Of a stretch of 64,000 bases of DNA, positions 35,831 through 50,800 are shown piece by piece; the first letter of the stretch is position 1; each line of letters begins with the position of its first letter. The position numbers and the translations under genes were made by a program. The notes below the pieces were generated by a model, which did no database searches, was not told the DNA's origin, and was given only the letters and a program-made list of their open reading frames with translations. The stretch spans positions 24,601,067 through 24,665,066 of the forward strand of contig OX359245.1 in the NCBI GenBank assembly GCA_947179485.1. The letters run 5' to 3'. The DNA is from Allacma fusca (lineage: Eukaryota; Arthropoda; Collembola; Symphypleona; Sminthuridae).

Positions 35831-38800
35831 AAGCTCCGGAATTTGAAACTAAGCTCCGGAATTTGATTCTAAGCTCCGGAATGTGAAGATAAGCTCCGGA
35901 ATGTGAAGCTAAGCTCCGGAGTGTGAAGCTAAGCTACGGAATTTGATGCTAAGCTCCGGAATCGAAGCTAATCGAAACTAAGCTCCGAAATCGAAGCTAA
36001 GCTCCGGAATCGAAGCCAAGCTCCGGAATCGAAGCCAAGCTCCGGAATCGAAGCTAAGCTCGGGAATCGAAGCTAAGCCCCGGAATCGAAGCTAAACTCC
36101 GGAATCGAAGCTAAGCCCCGGAATCGAAGCTAAGCTCCGGAATCGAAGCTAAGCTCCGGAACCGAAGATAAGCTCCGGAATTGAAGCTAACCTCCGGAAT
36201 CGAAGCTAAGCTCCGGAATCGAAGCTAAGCTTCGGAATCAAACTAAGCTCCAGAATTAAACCTAAGCTCCGGAATCGTAGCTAAGCTCGGGAATCGAAGC
36301 TAAGCCCCGGAATCGAAGCTATGCTCCGGAATCGAAGCTAAGCTCCGGAATTGAAGCTAAGCTCCGGAATTTAATGCCAAGCTCCGGAATTTAATACTAA
36401 GCTCCGGAATTTGATACTTAACTTCGGAATCGAAGCTTAGCTCCGGAATTTGATGCTAACCTCGGAAATCGAAGCTAAGCTCCGGAATCGAAGCTAAGCT
36501 CCGGAACTTGATGCTAAGCTCCGGAATGTGAAGCTAAGCTCCGGAGTTTGAAGCTAAGCTACGGAATTTGATGCTTAGCTCCGGAATCAAAGCTAAGCTC
36601 CGAAATCGAAGCTAATCGAAACTAAGCTCCGGAATAGAAGCTAAGCTCCAGAGTCGAAGCTAAGCTCCGGAATAGAAGCGAAGCCCCGGAATCAAAGCTA
36701 AGCCCCGGAATCAAAGCTAAGCTCCGGAATCGAAGCTAAGCCCCGGAATCGAAGCTAAGCTCCGGAATCGAAGCTAAGCTCCAGAATCGAAGCTTAGCTC
36801 CGGAATCGAGCTAAGCTCCAGAATTGAAGCTAAGCTCCGGAATGTGAAGCTAAGCTCCGGAATTTGATGACAAGCTTAGGCATTTGATGCTAAGCTCAGT
36901 AATCAAAGCTAAGCTCCGGAATTGAAGCTGAGCTCCGGAATTTGATGCTAAGCTCCGGAATTTGAAACTAAGCTCCGGAATTTGATTCTAAGCTCCGGAA
37001 TGTGAAGGCAAGCTCTAGAATGTGAAGATAAGCTCCGGAGTGTGAAGCTAAGCTACGGAATTTGATGCTAAGCTCCGGAATCGAAGCTAATCGAAACTAA
37101 GCTCCGGAATCGAAGCTAAGCTCCAGAATCGAAGCCAAGCTCCGGAATCGAAGCCAAGCTCCGGAATCGAAGCCAAGCTCCGGAATCGAAGCCAAGCTCT
37201 GGAATCGTAGCCAAGCTCCGGAATTGAAGCTAAGCTCGGGAATTGAAGCTAAGCCCCGGAATCAAACTAAGCTCCAGAATTAAAGCTAAGCTCCGGAATT
37301 GAAGCTAAGCTCCGGAATCGAATCTAGGCTCCGGAATTGAAGCTAAGCTTCGGAATCGAAGCTAAGCTCCGGAATCGAAGATAAGCTCCGGAATTGAAGC
37401 TAACCCCCCGAATTTAATGCCAAGCTCCGGAATTTAATGCTTACCTCGGAAATCGAAGCTAAGCTCCAGAATCGAAGCCAAGCTCCGGAATCGAAGCTAA
37501 GTTTGGGAATCGAAGCTAAGCCCCGGAATCGAAGCTATGCTCCGGAATCGAAGCTAAGCTCCGGAATTGAAGCTAAGCTCCGGAATTTAATGCCAAGCTC
37601 CGGAATTTAATGCTAAGCTCCGGAATTTGATGCTAAGCTTCGGAATCGAAGCTTAGCTCCAGAATCGAAGCTAAGCTCCGGAATCGAGCTAAGCTTCAGA
37701 ATTGAAGCTAAGCTCCGGAATTGAAGCTAAGCTCCGGAATTCGATGCTAAGCTAAGGCATTTGATGCTAAGCTCCGGAATCGAAGCTAAGCTTCGGAATT
37801 GAAGCTAAGCTTGGGAATGTGAAACTAGGTTCCGGAACTTGATGCTAAGCTCCGGAATGTGAAGGTAAGCTCCGGAGTGTGAAGCTAAGCTACGGAATTT
37901 GATGCTTAGCTCCGGAATCGAAGCTAAGCTCGGGATTCGAAGCTAATCGAAACTAAGCTCCGAAATAGAAGCTAAGCTCCAGAGTCGAAGCTAAGCTCCG
38001 GAATCGAAGCTAAGCCCCGGAATCAAAGCTAAGCTCCGGAATCGAAGCTAAGCCCCGGAATCGAAACTAAGCTCCGGAATCGAAGCTAAGCTCCAGAATC
38101 GAAGCTAAGCTCCGGAATCGAGCTAAGCTTCAGAATTGAAGCTAAGCTCCGGAATTGAAGCTAAGCTCCGGAATTCGATGCTAAGCTAAGGCATTTGATG
38201 CTAAGCTCCGTAATCAAAGCTAAGCTCCGGAATTGAAACTGAGCTCCGAAATTTGATGCTAAGCTCCGGAATGTGAAACTAAGCTCAGGAATTTGATGCT
38301 AAGCTCCGGCATATGAAGGTAAGCTCCGGAATGTGAAGCTAAGCTCCGGCATTTCATGCTAAGCTCCGGAATCGAAGCTAAGCTTCGGAATTAAAGCTAA
38401 GCTTGGGAATGTGAAACTAAGCTATGGAACTTGATGCTAAGCTCCGGAATGTGAAGGTAAGCTCCGGAGTGTGAAGCTAAGCTACGGAATTTGATGCTTA
38501 GCTCCGGAATCGAAGCTAAGCTCGGGATTCGAAGCTAATCGAAACTAAGCTCCGGAATAGAAGCTAAGCTCCAGAGTCGAAGCTAAGCTCCGGAATCGAA
38601 GCTAAGCCCCGGAATCAAAGCTAAGCTCCGGAATCGAAGCTAAGCCCCGGAATCGAAACTTAGCTCCGGAATCGAAGCTAAGCTCCAGAATCGAAGCTAA
38701 GCTCCGGAATCGAGCTAAGCTTCAGAATTGAAGCTAAGCTCCGGAATTGAAGCTAAGCTCCGGAATCCGATGCTAAGCTAAGGCATTTGATGCTTAGCTC

Positions 38801-41800
38801 CGTAATCAAAGCTAAGCTCCGGAATTGAAACTGAGCTCCGAAATTTGATGCTAAGCTCCGGAATGTGAAACTAAGCTCAGGAATTTGATGCTAAGCTCCG
38901 GCATGTGAAGGTAAGCTCCGGAATGTGAAGCTAAGCTCCGGAGTGTGAAGCTAAGCTACGGAATTTGATGCTAAGCTCCAGAATTTGATGCTAACCTTGG
39001 AAATCGAAGCTAAGCTCCGGAACTTGATGCTAAGCTCCGGAATGTGAAGGTAAGCTCCGGAATTGAAGCTAAGCTCCGGAATTTGATGCTAAGCTCCGGA
39101 ATTGAAGCTAAGCCCCGGAATTTGATGCTAAGCTCCGGAATGTGAAACTAAGCTCCGGAATTTGATGCTAAGCTCCGGAATGTGAAGGTAAGCTCCGGAA
39201 TGTGAAGCTAAGCTCCGGAGTGTGAAGCTAAGCTACGAAATTTCATGCTAAGCTCCGGAATCAAAGTTAATCGAAACTAAGCTCCGGAATCGAAGCCAAG
39301 CTCCGGAATCGAAGCTAAGCTCGGGAATCGAAGCTAAGCCCCCGAATCGAAGCTAAGCTCCGGAATCGAAGCTAAGCCCCGGAATCGAAGCTAAACTCCG
39401 GAATCGAAGCTAAGCCCCGGAATCGAAGCTAAGCTCCGGAATCGAATCTAGGCTCCGGAATTGAAGCTAAGCTTCGGAATTGAAGCTAAGCCCTGGAAAT
39501 TGATGCTAAGCTCCGGAATAGGAAATTAAGCTCTGGAATTTGATGCTAAGCTCCGGAATGTGAAGGTAAGTTCCGAAATGTGAAGCTAAGCTCAGGAATC
39601 GAAGCTAATCAAAACTAAGCTCCGGAATCGAAGCTAAGCTCCGGAATCAAAACTAAGCTCCGGAATTTGATGCTAAGCTTCGGAATCGAAGCTAAGCTCC
39701 GGAATTTGATGCTACTCTCGCAAATCGAAGCTAAGCTCCAGAATCGAAGCCAAGCTCCGGAATCGAAGCTAAGCTCGGAAATCGAAGCTAAGCCCTGGAA
39801 TCGAAGCTAAGCTCCGGAATCGAAGCTAAGCTCCGGAATCGAGCTAAGCTCCAGAATTAAAGCTAAGCTCCGGAATCGAAGCTAAGCTCCGGAATCGAGC
39901 TAAGCTCCAGAATTAAAGCTAAGCTCCGGAATCGAAGCTAAGCTCCGGAATCGAGCACAGCACCAGAATCGAAGCTAAGCTCCGGAATTGAAGCTATGCT
40001 CCGGAATCGAATCTAGGCTCCGGAATTGAAGCTGAGCACCGGAATTTAATGCTAAGCTCCGTAATTTGATGCTAACCTCGGAAATAAAAGCTAAGCTCCG
40101 GAATGGAAGCTAAGCTCGGGAATCCAAGCTAAGCCCCGGAATCGAAGCTAAGCTCCGGAATCGAAGCTAAGCTCCGGAATTGAAGCTAAGCTCCGTAATT
40201 TAATGCCAAGCTCCGGAATTTAATGCTTAGCTCCAGAATTTGATGCTAACCTCGGAAATCGAAGCTAAGCTCCGGAATCGACGCTAAGCTCCGAAATTGA
40301 AGCTAAGCTCCGGAATTCGATGCTAAGCTCCGGAATTGAAGCTAAGCTCCGGAATTGGATGCTAAGCTCCGGAAAGTGAAGCTAAGCTCCAGAATTGAAG
40401 CTAAGCTCCGGAATGTGAAGGTAAGCTCCGGAATGTGAAGCTAAGCTCCGGAGTGTGAAGCTAAGCTACGAAATTTCATGCTAAGCTCCGGAATCAAAGT
40501 TAATCGAAACTAAGCTCCGGAATCGAAGCCAAGCTCCGGAATCGAAGCTAAGCTCCGGAATTGAAGCTAAGCTCCGGAATTCGATGCTAACCTAAGGCAT
40601 TTGATGCTAAGCTCCGTAATCAAAGCTAAGCTCCGGAATTGAAACTGAGCTCCGAAATTTGATGCTAAGCTCCGGAATGTGAAACTAAGCTCAGGAATTT
40701 GATGCTAAGCTCCGGCATGTGAAGGTAAGCTCCCGAATGTGAAGCTAAGCTCCGGAGTGTGAAGCTAAGCTACGGAATTTGATGCTAAGCTAAAGAATTT
40801 GATGCTAACCTCGGAAATCGAAGCTAAGCTCAGGAACTTGATGCTAAGCTCCGGAATGTGAAGGTAAGCTCCGGAATTGAAGCTAAGCTCCGGAATTTGA
40901 TGCTAAGCTCCGGAATTGAAGCTAAGCTCCGAAATTTGATGCTAAGCTCCGGAATGTGAAGGTAAGCTCCGGAATGTGAACCTAAGCTCCGGAGTGTGAA
41001 GCTAAGCTACGGAATTTGATGCTAAGCTCCGGAATCAAAGTTAATCGAAACTAAGCTCCGGAATCGAAGCCAAGCTCCGGAATCGAAGCTAAGCTCGGGA
41101 ATCGAAGCTAAGCCCCGGAATCGAAGCTAAGCTCCGGAATCGAAGCTAAGCCCCGGAATCGAAGCTAAGCCCCGGAATCGAAGCTAAGCTCCAGAATCGA
41201 AGCCAAGCTCCGGAATCGAAGCTAAGCTCGGAAATCGAAGCTAAGCCCTAGAATCGAAGCTAAGCTCTGGAAACGAAGCCAAGCTCCGGAATCGAAGCTA
41301 AGCTCGGAAATCGAAGCTAAGCCCTTGAATCGAAGCTAAGCTCCGTAATTTAATGCCAAGCTCCGGAATTTAATGCCAAGCTCCGGAATTTAATGCTTAG
41401 CTCCAGAATTTGATGCTAACCTCGGAAATCGAAGCTAAGCTCCGGAATCGAAGCTAAGCTCCGAATTGAAGCTAAGCTCCGGAATTCGATGCTAAGCTCC
41501 GGAATTGAAGCTAAGCTCCGGAATTGGATGCTAAGCTCCGGAAAGTGAAGCTAAGCTCCAGAATTGAAGCTAAGCTCCGGAATTTGATGCTAAGCTCTGG
41601 AATCGAAGCTAATCGAAACTAAGCTCCGAAATCGAAGCTAAGCTCCGGAATCGAAGCCAAGCTCCGGAATCGAAGCCAAGCTCCGGAATCGAAGCTAAGC
41701 TCGGGAATCGAAGCTAAGCCCCGGAATCAAAGCTAAACTCCGGAATCGAAGCTAAGCCCCGGAATCGAAGCTAAGCTCCGGAATCGAATCTAGGCTCCGG

Positions 41801-44800
41801 AATTGAAGCTAAGCTTCGGAATTGAAGCTAAGCCCTGGAATTTGATGCTAAGCTCCGGAATGTGAAATTAAGCTCTGGAATTTGATGCTAAGCTCCGGAA
41901 TGTGAAGGTAAGTTCCGAAATGTGAAGCTAAGCTCAGGAATCGAAGCTAATCAAAACTAAGCTCCGGAATCGAAGCTAAGCTCCGGAATCAAAGCTAAGC
42001 TCCGGAATTGGATGCTAAGCTTCGGAATCGAAGCTAAGCTCCGGAATTTGATGCTAACCTCGCAAATCGAAGCTAAGCTCCAGAATCGAAGCCAAGCTCC
42101 GGAATCGAAGCTAAGCTCGGAAATCGAAGCTAAGCCCTGGAATCGAAGCTTAGCTCCGGAATCGAAGCTAAGCTCCAGAATCGAAGCTTAGCTCCGGAAT
42201 CGAGCACAGCACCAGAATTGAAGCTAAGCTCCGGAATTGAAGCTATGCTCCGGAATCGAATCTAGGCTCCGGAATTGAAGCTGAGCACCGGAATTTAATG
42301 CTAAGCTCCGTAATTTGATGCTAACCTCGGAAATAAAAGCTAAGCTCCGGAATCGAAGCTAAGCTCGGGAATCGAAGCTAAGCCCCGGAATCGAAGCTAA
42401 GCTCCGGAATCAAAGCTAAGCTCCGGAATTGAAGCTAAGCTCCGTAATTTAATGCCAAGCTCCGGAATTTAATGCTTAGCTCCAGAATTTGATGCTAACC
42501 TCGGAAATCGAAGCTAAGCTCCGGAATCGAAGCTAAGCTCCGGAATCGAAGCTAAGCACCAGAATCGAAGCTAAGCTCCGGAATCGAGCTAAGCTCCAGA
42601 ATTGAAGCTAAGCTCCGGAATGTGAAGCTAAGCTCCGGAATTTGATGACAAGCTAAGGCATTTGATGCTAAGCTCAGTAATCAAAGCTAAGCTCCGGAAT
42701 TCGATGCTAAGCTCCGGAATTGAAGCTAAGCTCCGGAATTGGATGCTAAGCTCCGGAAAGTGAAGCTAAGCTCCAGAATTGAAGCTAAGCTCCGGAATTT
42801 GATGCTAAGCTCCGGAATCGAAGCTAAGCTCCGGAATCGAAGCTAAGCTCCGGAATCGAAGCTAAGCTCCGGAATCGAAGCTAAGCTCCGGAATTGAAGC
42901 TAAGCTCCGGAATTCGATGCTAAGCTAAGGCATTTGATGCTAAGCTCCGTAATCAAAGCTTAGCTCCGGAATTGAAACTGAGCTCCGAAATTTGATGCTA
43001 AGCTCCGGAATGTGAAACTAAGCTCCGGAGTGTGAAGCTAAGCTACGCAATTTGATGCTAAGCTCCAGAATTTGATGCTAACCTCGGAAATCGAAGCTAA
43101 GCTCAGGAACTTGATGCTAAGCTCCGGCATGTGAAGGTAAGCTCCCGAATGTCAAGCTAAGCTCCGGAGTGTGAAGCTAAGCTACGAAATTTGATGCTAA
43201 GCTCCAGAATTTGATGCTAACCTCGGAAATCGAAGCTAAGCTCAGGAACTTGATGCTAAGCTCCGGAATGTGAAGGTAAGCTCCGGAATTGAAGCTAAGC
43301 TCCGGAATTTGATGCTAAGCTCCGGAATTGAAGCTAAGCTCCGGAATTTGATGCTAAGCTCCGGAATGTGAAACTAAGCTCCGGAATTTGATGCTAAGCT
43401 CCGGAATGTGAAGGTAAGCTCCGGAATGTGAAGCTAAGCTCCGGAGTGTGAAGCTAAGCTACGGAATTTGATGCTAAGCTCCGGAATCAAAGTTAATCGA
43501 AACTAAGCTCCGGAATCGAAGCCAAGCTCCGGAATCGAAGCTAAGCTCGGGAATCGAAGCTAATCCCCGGAATCGAAGCTAAGCTCCGGAATCGAAGCTA
43601 AGCCCCGGAATCGAAGCTAAGCCCCGGAATCGAAGCTAAGCTCCAGAATCGAAGCCAAGCTCCGGAATCGAAGCTAAGCTCGGAAATCGAAGCTAAGCCC
43701 TAGAATCGAAGCTAAGCTCCGGAAACGAAGATAAGCTCCGGAATCGAGCAAAGCTCCAGAATTAAAGCTAAGCTCCGGAATCGAAGCTAAGCTCCGGAAT
43801 CGAGCTCAGCTCCAGAATTGAAGCTAAGCTCCGGAATTGAAGCTAAGCTCCGGAATCGAATCTAGGCTCCGGAATTGAAGCCAAGCTTCGGAATCGAAGC
43901 TAATATCCGGAATCGAAGATTAGCTCAGGAATTGAAGCTAATTCTGGAATTTAATACCAAGTTCCGGAATTTAATGCTAGGCTCCGGAATTTGATGCTAA
44001 GCTCCGGAATCAAAGCTTAGCTCCGGAATTTGATGCTAACCTTGGAAATCGAAGCTAAGCTCCGGAATCGAAGCTAAGCTCCGGAATCGAAGCTAAGCTC
44101 CGGAATGTGAGGCTAAGCTCCGGAATTTGATGCAAAGCTCCGGAATGTGAAGCTAAGCTCCGGAATTTGATGATAAGCTAAGGCATTTGATGCTAAGCTC
44201 CGTAATCAAAGCTAAGCTCCGGAATTGAAGCTGAGCTCCGGAACTTGATGCTAAGCTCCGGAATTTGAAACTAAGCTCCGGAATTTGAAACTAAGCTCCG
44301 GAATTTGATTCTAAGCTCCGGAATGTGAAGATAAGCTCCGGAATGTGAAGCTAAGCTCCGGAGTGTGAAGCTAAGCTACGGAATTTGATGCTAAGCTCCG
44401 GAATCGAAGCTAATCGAAACTAAGCTCCGAAATCGAAGCTAAGCTCCGGAATCGAAGCCAAGCTCCGGAATCGAAGCCAAGCTCCGGAATCGAAGCTAAG
44501 CTCGGGAATCGAAGCTAAGCCCCGGAATCGAAGCTAAACTCCGGAATCGAAGCTAAGCCCCGGAATCGAAGCTAAGCTCCGGAATCGAAGCTAAGCTCCG
44601 GAACCGAAGATAAGCTCCGGAATTGAAGCTAACCTCCGGAATCGAAGCTAAGCTCCGGAATCGAAGCTAAGCTTCGGAATCAAACTAAGCTCCAGAATTA
44701 AACCTAAGCTCCGGAATCGTAGCTAAGCTCGGGAATCGAAGCTAAGCCCCGGAATCGAAGCTATGCTCCGGAATCGAAGCTAAGCTCCGGAATTGAAGCT

Positions 44801-47800
44801 AAGCTCCGGAATTTAATGCCAAGCTCCGGAATTTAATACTAAGCTCCGGAATTTGATACTTAACTTCGGAATCGAAGCTTAGCTCCGGAATTTGATGCTA
44901 ACCTCGGAAATCGAAGCTAAGCTCCGGAATCGAAGCTAAGCTCCGGAACTTGATGCTAAGCTCCGGAATGTGAAGCTAAGCTCCGGAGTTTGAAGCTAAG
45001 CTACGGAATTTGATGCTTAGCTCCGGAATCAAAGCTAAGCTCCGAAATCGAAGCTAATCGAAACTAAGCTCCGGAATAGAAGCTAAGCTCCAGAGTCGAA
45101 GCTAAGCTCCGGAATAGAAGCGAAGCCCCGGAATCAAAGCTAAGCCCCGGAATCAAAGCTAAGCTCCGGAATCGAAGCTAAGCCCCGGAATCGAAGCTAA
45201 GCTCCGGAATCGAAGCTAAGCTCCAGAATCGAAGCTTAGCTCCGGAATCGAGCTAAGCTCCAGAATTGAAGCTAAGCTCCGGAATGTGAAGCTAAGCTCC
45301 GGAATTTGATGACAAGCTTAGGCATTTGATGCTAAGCTCAGTAATCAAAGCTAAGCTCCGGAATTGAAGCTGAGCTCCGGAATTTGATGCTAAGCTCCGG
45401 AATTTGAAACTAAGCTCCGGAATTTGATTCTAAGCTCCGGAATGTGAAGGCAAGCTCTAGAATGTGAAGATAAGCTCCGGAGTGTGAAGCTAAGCTACGG
45501 AATTTGATGCTAAGCTCCGGAATCGAAGCTAATCGAAACTAAGCTCCGGAATCGAAGCTAAGCTCCAGAATCGAAGCCAAGCTCCGGAATCGAAGCCAAG
45601 CTCCGGAATCGAAGCCAAGCTCCGGAATCGAAGCCAAGCTCTGGAATCGTAGCCAAGCTCCGGAATTGAAGCTAAGCTCGGGAATTGAAGCTAAGCCCCG
45701 GAATCAAACTAAGCTCCAGAATTAAAGCTAAGCTCCGGAATTGAAGCTAAGCTCCGGAATCGAATCTAGGCTCCGGAATTGAAGCTAAGCTTCGGAATCG
45801 AAGCTAAGCTCCGGAATCGAAGATAAGCTCCGGAATTGAAGCTAACCCCCCGAATTTAATGCCAAGCTCCGGAATTTAATGCTTACCTCGGAAATCGAAG
45901 CTAAGCTCCAGAATCGAAGCCAAGCTCCGGAATCGAAGCTAAGTTTGGGAATCGAAGCTAAGCCCCGGAATCGAAGCTATGCTCCGGAATCGAAGCTAAG
46001 CTCCGGAATTGAAGCTAAGCTCCGGAATTTAATGCCAAGCTCCGGAATTTAATGCTAAGCTCCGGAATTTGATGCTAAGCTTCGGAATCGAAGCTTAGCT
46101 CCAGAATCGAAGCTAAGCTCCGGAATCGAGCTAAGCTTCAGAATTGAAGCTAAGCTCCGGAATTGAAGCTAAGCTCCGGAATTCGATGCTAAGCTAAGGC
46201 ATTTGATGCTAAGCTCCGGAATCGAAGCTAAGCTTCGGAATTGAAGCTAAGCTTGGGAATGTGAAACTAGGTTCCGGAACTTGATGCTAAGCTCCGGAAT
46301 GTGAAGGTAAGCTCCGGAGTGTGAAGCTAAGCTACGGAATTTGATGCTTAGCTCCGGAATCGAAGCTAAGCTCGGGATTCGAAGCTAATCGAAACTAAGC
46401 TCCGAAATAGAAGCTAAGCTCCAGAGTCGAAGCTAAGCTCCGGAATCGAAGCTAAGCCCCGGAATCAAAGCTAAGCTCCGGAATCGAAGCTAAGCCCCGG
46501 AATCGAAACTAAGCTCCGGAATCGAAGCTAAGCTCCAGAATCGAAGCTAAGCTCCGGAATCGAGCTAAGCTTCAGAATTGAAGCTAAGCTCCGGAATTGA
46601 AGCTAAGCTCCGGAATTCGATGCTAAGCTAAGGCATTTGATGCTAAGCTCCGTAATCAAAGCTAAGCTCCGGAATTGAAACTGAGCTCCGAAATTTGATG
46701 CTAAGCTCCGGAATGTGAAACTAAGCTCAGGAATTTGATGCTAAGCTCCGGCATATGAAGGTAAGCTCCGGAATGTGAAGCTAAGCTCCGGCATTTCATG
46801 CTAAGCTCCGGAATCGAAGCTAAGCTTCGGAATTAAAGCTAAGCTTGGGAATGTGAAACTAAGCTATGGAACTTGATGCTAAGCTCCGGAATGTGAAGGT
46901 AAGCTCCGGAGTGTGAAGCTAAGCTACGGAATTTGATGCTTAGCTCCGGAATCGAAGCTAAGCTCGGGATTCGAAGCTAATCGAAACTAAGCTCCGGAAT
47001 AGAAGCTAAGCTCCAGAGTCGAAGCTAAGCTCCGGAATCGAAGCTAAGCCCCGGAATCAAAGCTAAGCTCCGGAATCGAAGCTAAGCCCCGGAATCGAAA
47101 CTTAGCTCCGGAATCGAAGCTAAGCTCCAGAATCGAAGCTAAGCTCCGGAATCGAGCTAAGCTTCAGAATTGAAGCTAAGCTCCGGAATTGAAGCTAAGC
47201 TCCGGAATCCGATGCTAAGCTAAGGCATTTGATGCTTAGCTCCGTAATCAAAGCTAAGCTCCGGAATTGAAACTGAGCTCCGAAATTTGATGCTAAGCTC
47301 CGGAATGTGAAACTAAGCTCAGGAATTTGATGCTAAGCTCCGGCATGTGAAGGTAAGCTCCGGAATGTGAAGCTAAGCTCCGGAGTGTGAAGCTAAGCTA
47401 CGGAATTTGATGCTAAGCTCCAGAATTTGATGCTAACCTTGGAAATCGAAGCTAAGCTCCGGAACTTGATGCTAAGCTCCGGAATGTGAAGGTAAGCTCC
47501 GGAATTGAAGCTAAGCTCCGGAATTTGATGCTAAGCTCCGGAATTGAAGCTAAGCCCCGGAATTTGATGCTAAGCTCCGGAATGTGAAACTAAGCTCCGG
47601 AATTTGATGCTAAGCTCCGGAATGTGAAGGTAAGCTCCGGAATGTGAAGCTAAGCTCCGGAGTGTGAAGCTAAGCTACGAAATTTCATGCTAAGCTCCGG
47701 AATCAAAGTTAATCGAAACTAAGCTCCGGAATCGAAGCCAAGCTCCGGAATCGAAGCTAAGCTCGGGAATCGAAGCTAAGCCCCCGAATCGAAGCTAAGC

Positions 47801-50800
47801 TCCGGAATCGAAGCTAAGCCCCGGAATCGAAGCTAAACTCCGGAATCGAAGCTAAGCCCCGGAATCGAAGCTAAGCTCCGGAATCGAATCTAGGCTCCGG
47901 AATTGAAGCTAAGCTTCGGAATTGAAGCTAAGCCCTGGAAATTGATGCTAAGCTCCGGAATAGGAAATTAAGCTCTGGAATTTGATGCTAAGCTCCGGAA
48001 TGTGAAGGTAAGTTCCGAAATGTGAAGCTAAGCTCAGGAATCGAAGCTAATCAAAACTAAGCTCCGGAATCGAAGCTAAGCTCCGGAATCAAAACTAAGC
48101 TCCGGAATTTGATGCTAAGCTTCGGAATCGAAGCTAAGCTCCGGAATTTGATGCTACTCTCGCAAATCGAAGCTAAGCTCCAGAATCGAAGCCAAGCTCC
48201 GGAATCGAAGCTAAGCTCGGAAATCGAAGCTAAGCCCTGGAATCGAAGCTAAGCTCCGGAATCGAAGCTAAGCTCCGGAATCGAGCTAAGCTCCAGAATT
48301 AAAGCTAAGCTCCGGAATCGAAGCTAAGCTCCGGAATCGAGCTAAGCTCCAGAATTAAAGCTAAGCTCCGGAATCGAAGCTAAGCTCCGGAATCGAGCAC
48401 AGCACCAGAATCGAAGCTAAGCTCCGGAATTGAAGCTATGCTCCGGAATCGAATCTAGGCTCCGGAATTGAAGCTGAGCACCGGAATTTAATGCTAAGCT
48501 CCGTAATTTGATGCTAACCTCGGAAATAAAAGCTAAGCTCCGGAATGGAAGCTAAGCTCGGGAATCCAAGCTAAGCCCCGGAATCGAAGCTAAGCTCCGG
48601 AATCGAAGCTAAGCTCCGGAATTGAAGCTAAGCTCCGTAATTTAATGCCAAGCTCCGGAATTTAATGCTTAGCTCCAGAATTTGATGCTAACCTCGGAAA
48701 TCGAAGCTAAGCTCCGGAATCGACGCTAAGCTCCGAAATTGAAGCTAAGCTCCGGAATTCGATGCTAAGCTCCGGAATTGAAGCTAAGCTCCGGAATTGG
48801 ATGCTAAGCTCCGGAAAGTGAAGCTAAGCTCCAGAATTGAAGCTAAGCTCCGGAATGTGAAGGTAAGCTCCGGAATGTGAAGCTAAGCTCCGGAGTGTGA
48901 AGCTAAGCTACGAAATTTCATGCTAAGCTCCGGAATCAAAGTTAATCGAAACTAAGCTCCGGAATCGAAGCCAAGCTCCGGAATCGAAGCTAAGCTCCGG
49001 AATTGAAGCTAAGCTCCGGAATTCGATGCTAACCTAAGGCATTTGATGCTAAGCTCCGTAATCAAAGCTAAGCTCCGGAATTGAAACTGAGCTCCGAAAT
49101 TTGATGCTAAGCTCCGGAATGTGAAACTAAGCTCAGGAATTTGATGCTAAGCTCCGGCATGTGAAGGTAAGCTCCCGAATGTGAAGCTAAGCTCCGGAGT
49201 GTGAAGCTAAGCTACGGAATTTGATGCTAAGCTAAAGAATTTGATGCTAACCTCGGAAATCGAAGCTAAGCTCAGGAACTTGATGCTAAGCTCCGGAATG
49301 TGAAGGTAAGCTCCGGAATTGAAGCTAAGCTCCGGAATTTGATGCTAAGCTCCGGAATTGAAGCTAAGCTCCGAAATTTGATGCTAAGCTCCGGAATGTG
49401 AAGGTAAGCTCCGGAATGTGAACCTAAGCTCCGGAGTGTGAAGCTAAGCTACGGAATTTGATGCTAAGCTCCGGAATCAAAGTTAATCGAAACTAAGCTC
49501 CGGAATCGAAGCCAAGCTCCGGAATCGAAGCTAAGCTCGGGAATCGAAGCTAAGCCCCGGAATCGAAGCTAAGCTCCGGAATCGAAGCTAAGCCCCGGAA
49601 TCGAAGCTAAGCCCCGGAATCGAAGCTAAGCTCCAGAATCGAAGCCAAGCTCCGGAATCGAAGCTAAGCTCGGAAATCGAAGCTAAGCCCTAGAATCGAA
49701 GCTAAGCTCTGGAAACGAAGCCAAGCTCCGGAATCGAAGCTAAGCTCGGAAATCGAAGCTAAGCCCTTGAATCGAAGCTAAGCTCCGTAATTTAATGCCA
49801 AGCTCCGGAATTTAATGCCAAGCTCCGGAATTTAATGCTTAGCTCCAGAATTTGATGCTAACCTCGGAAATCGAAGCTAAGCTCCGGAATCGAAGCTAAG
49901 CTCCGAATTGAAGCTAAGCTCCGGAATTCGATGCTAAGCTCCGGAATTGAAGCTAAGCTCCGGAATTGGATGCTAAGCTCCGGAAAGTGAAGCTAAGCTC
50001 CAGAATTGAAGCTAAGCTCCGGAATTTGATGCTAAGCTCTGGAATCGAAGCTAATCGAAACTAAGCTCCGAAATCGAAGCTAAGCTCCGGAATCGAAGCC
50101 AAGCTCCGGAATCGAAGCCAAGCTCCGGAATCGAAGCTAAGCTCGGGAATCGAAGCTAAGCCCCGGAATCAAAGCTAAACTCCGGAATCGAAGCTAAGCC
50201 CCGGAATCGAAGCTAAGCTCCGGAATCGAATCTAGGCTCCGGAATTGAAGCTAAGCTTCGGAATTGAAGCTAAGCCCTGGAATTTGATGCTAAGCTCCGG
50301 AATGTGAAATTAAGCTCTGGAATTTGATGCTAAGCTCCGGAATGTGAAGGTAAGTTCCGAAATGTGAAGCTAAGCTCAGGAATCGAAGCTAATCAAAACT
50401 AAGCTCCGGAATCGAAGCTAAGCTCCGGAATCAAAGCTAAGCTCCGGAATTGGATGCTAAGCTTCGGAATCGAAGCTAAGCTCCGGAATTTGATGCTAAC
50501 CTCGCAAATCGAAGCTAAGCTCCAGAATCGAAGCCAAGCTCCGGAATCGAAGCTAAGCTCGGAAATCGAAGCTAAGCCCTGGAATCGAAGCTTAGCTCCG
50601 GAATCGAAGCTAAGCTCCAGAATCGAAGCTTAGCTCCGGAATCGAGCACAGCACCAGAATTGAAGCTAAGCTCCGGAATTGAAGCTATGCTCCGGAATCG
50701 AATCTAGGCTCCGGAATTGAAGCTGAGCACCGGAATTTAATGCTAAGCTCCGTAATTTGATGCTAACCTCGGAAATAAAAGCTAAGCTCCGGAATCGAAG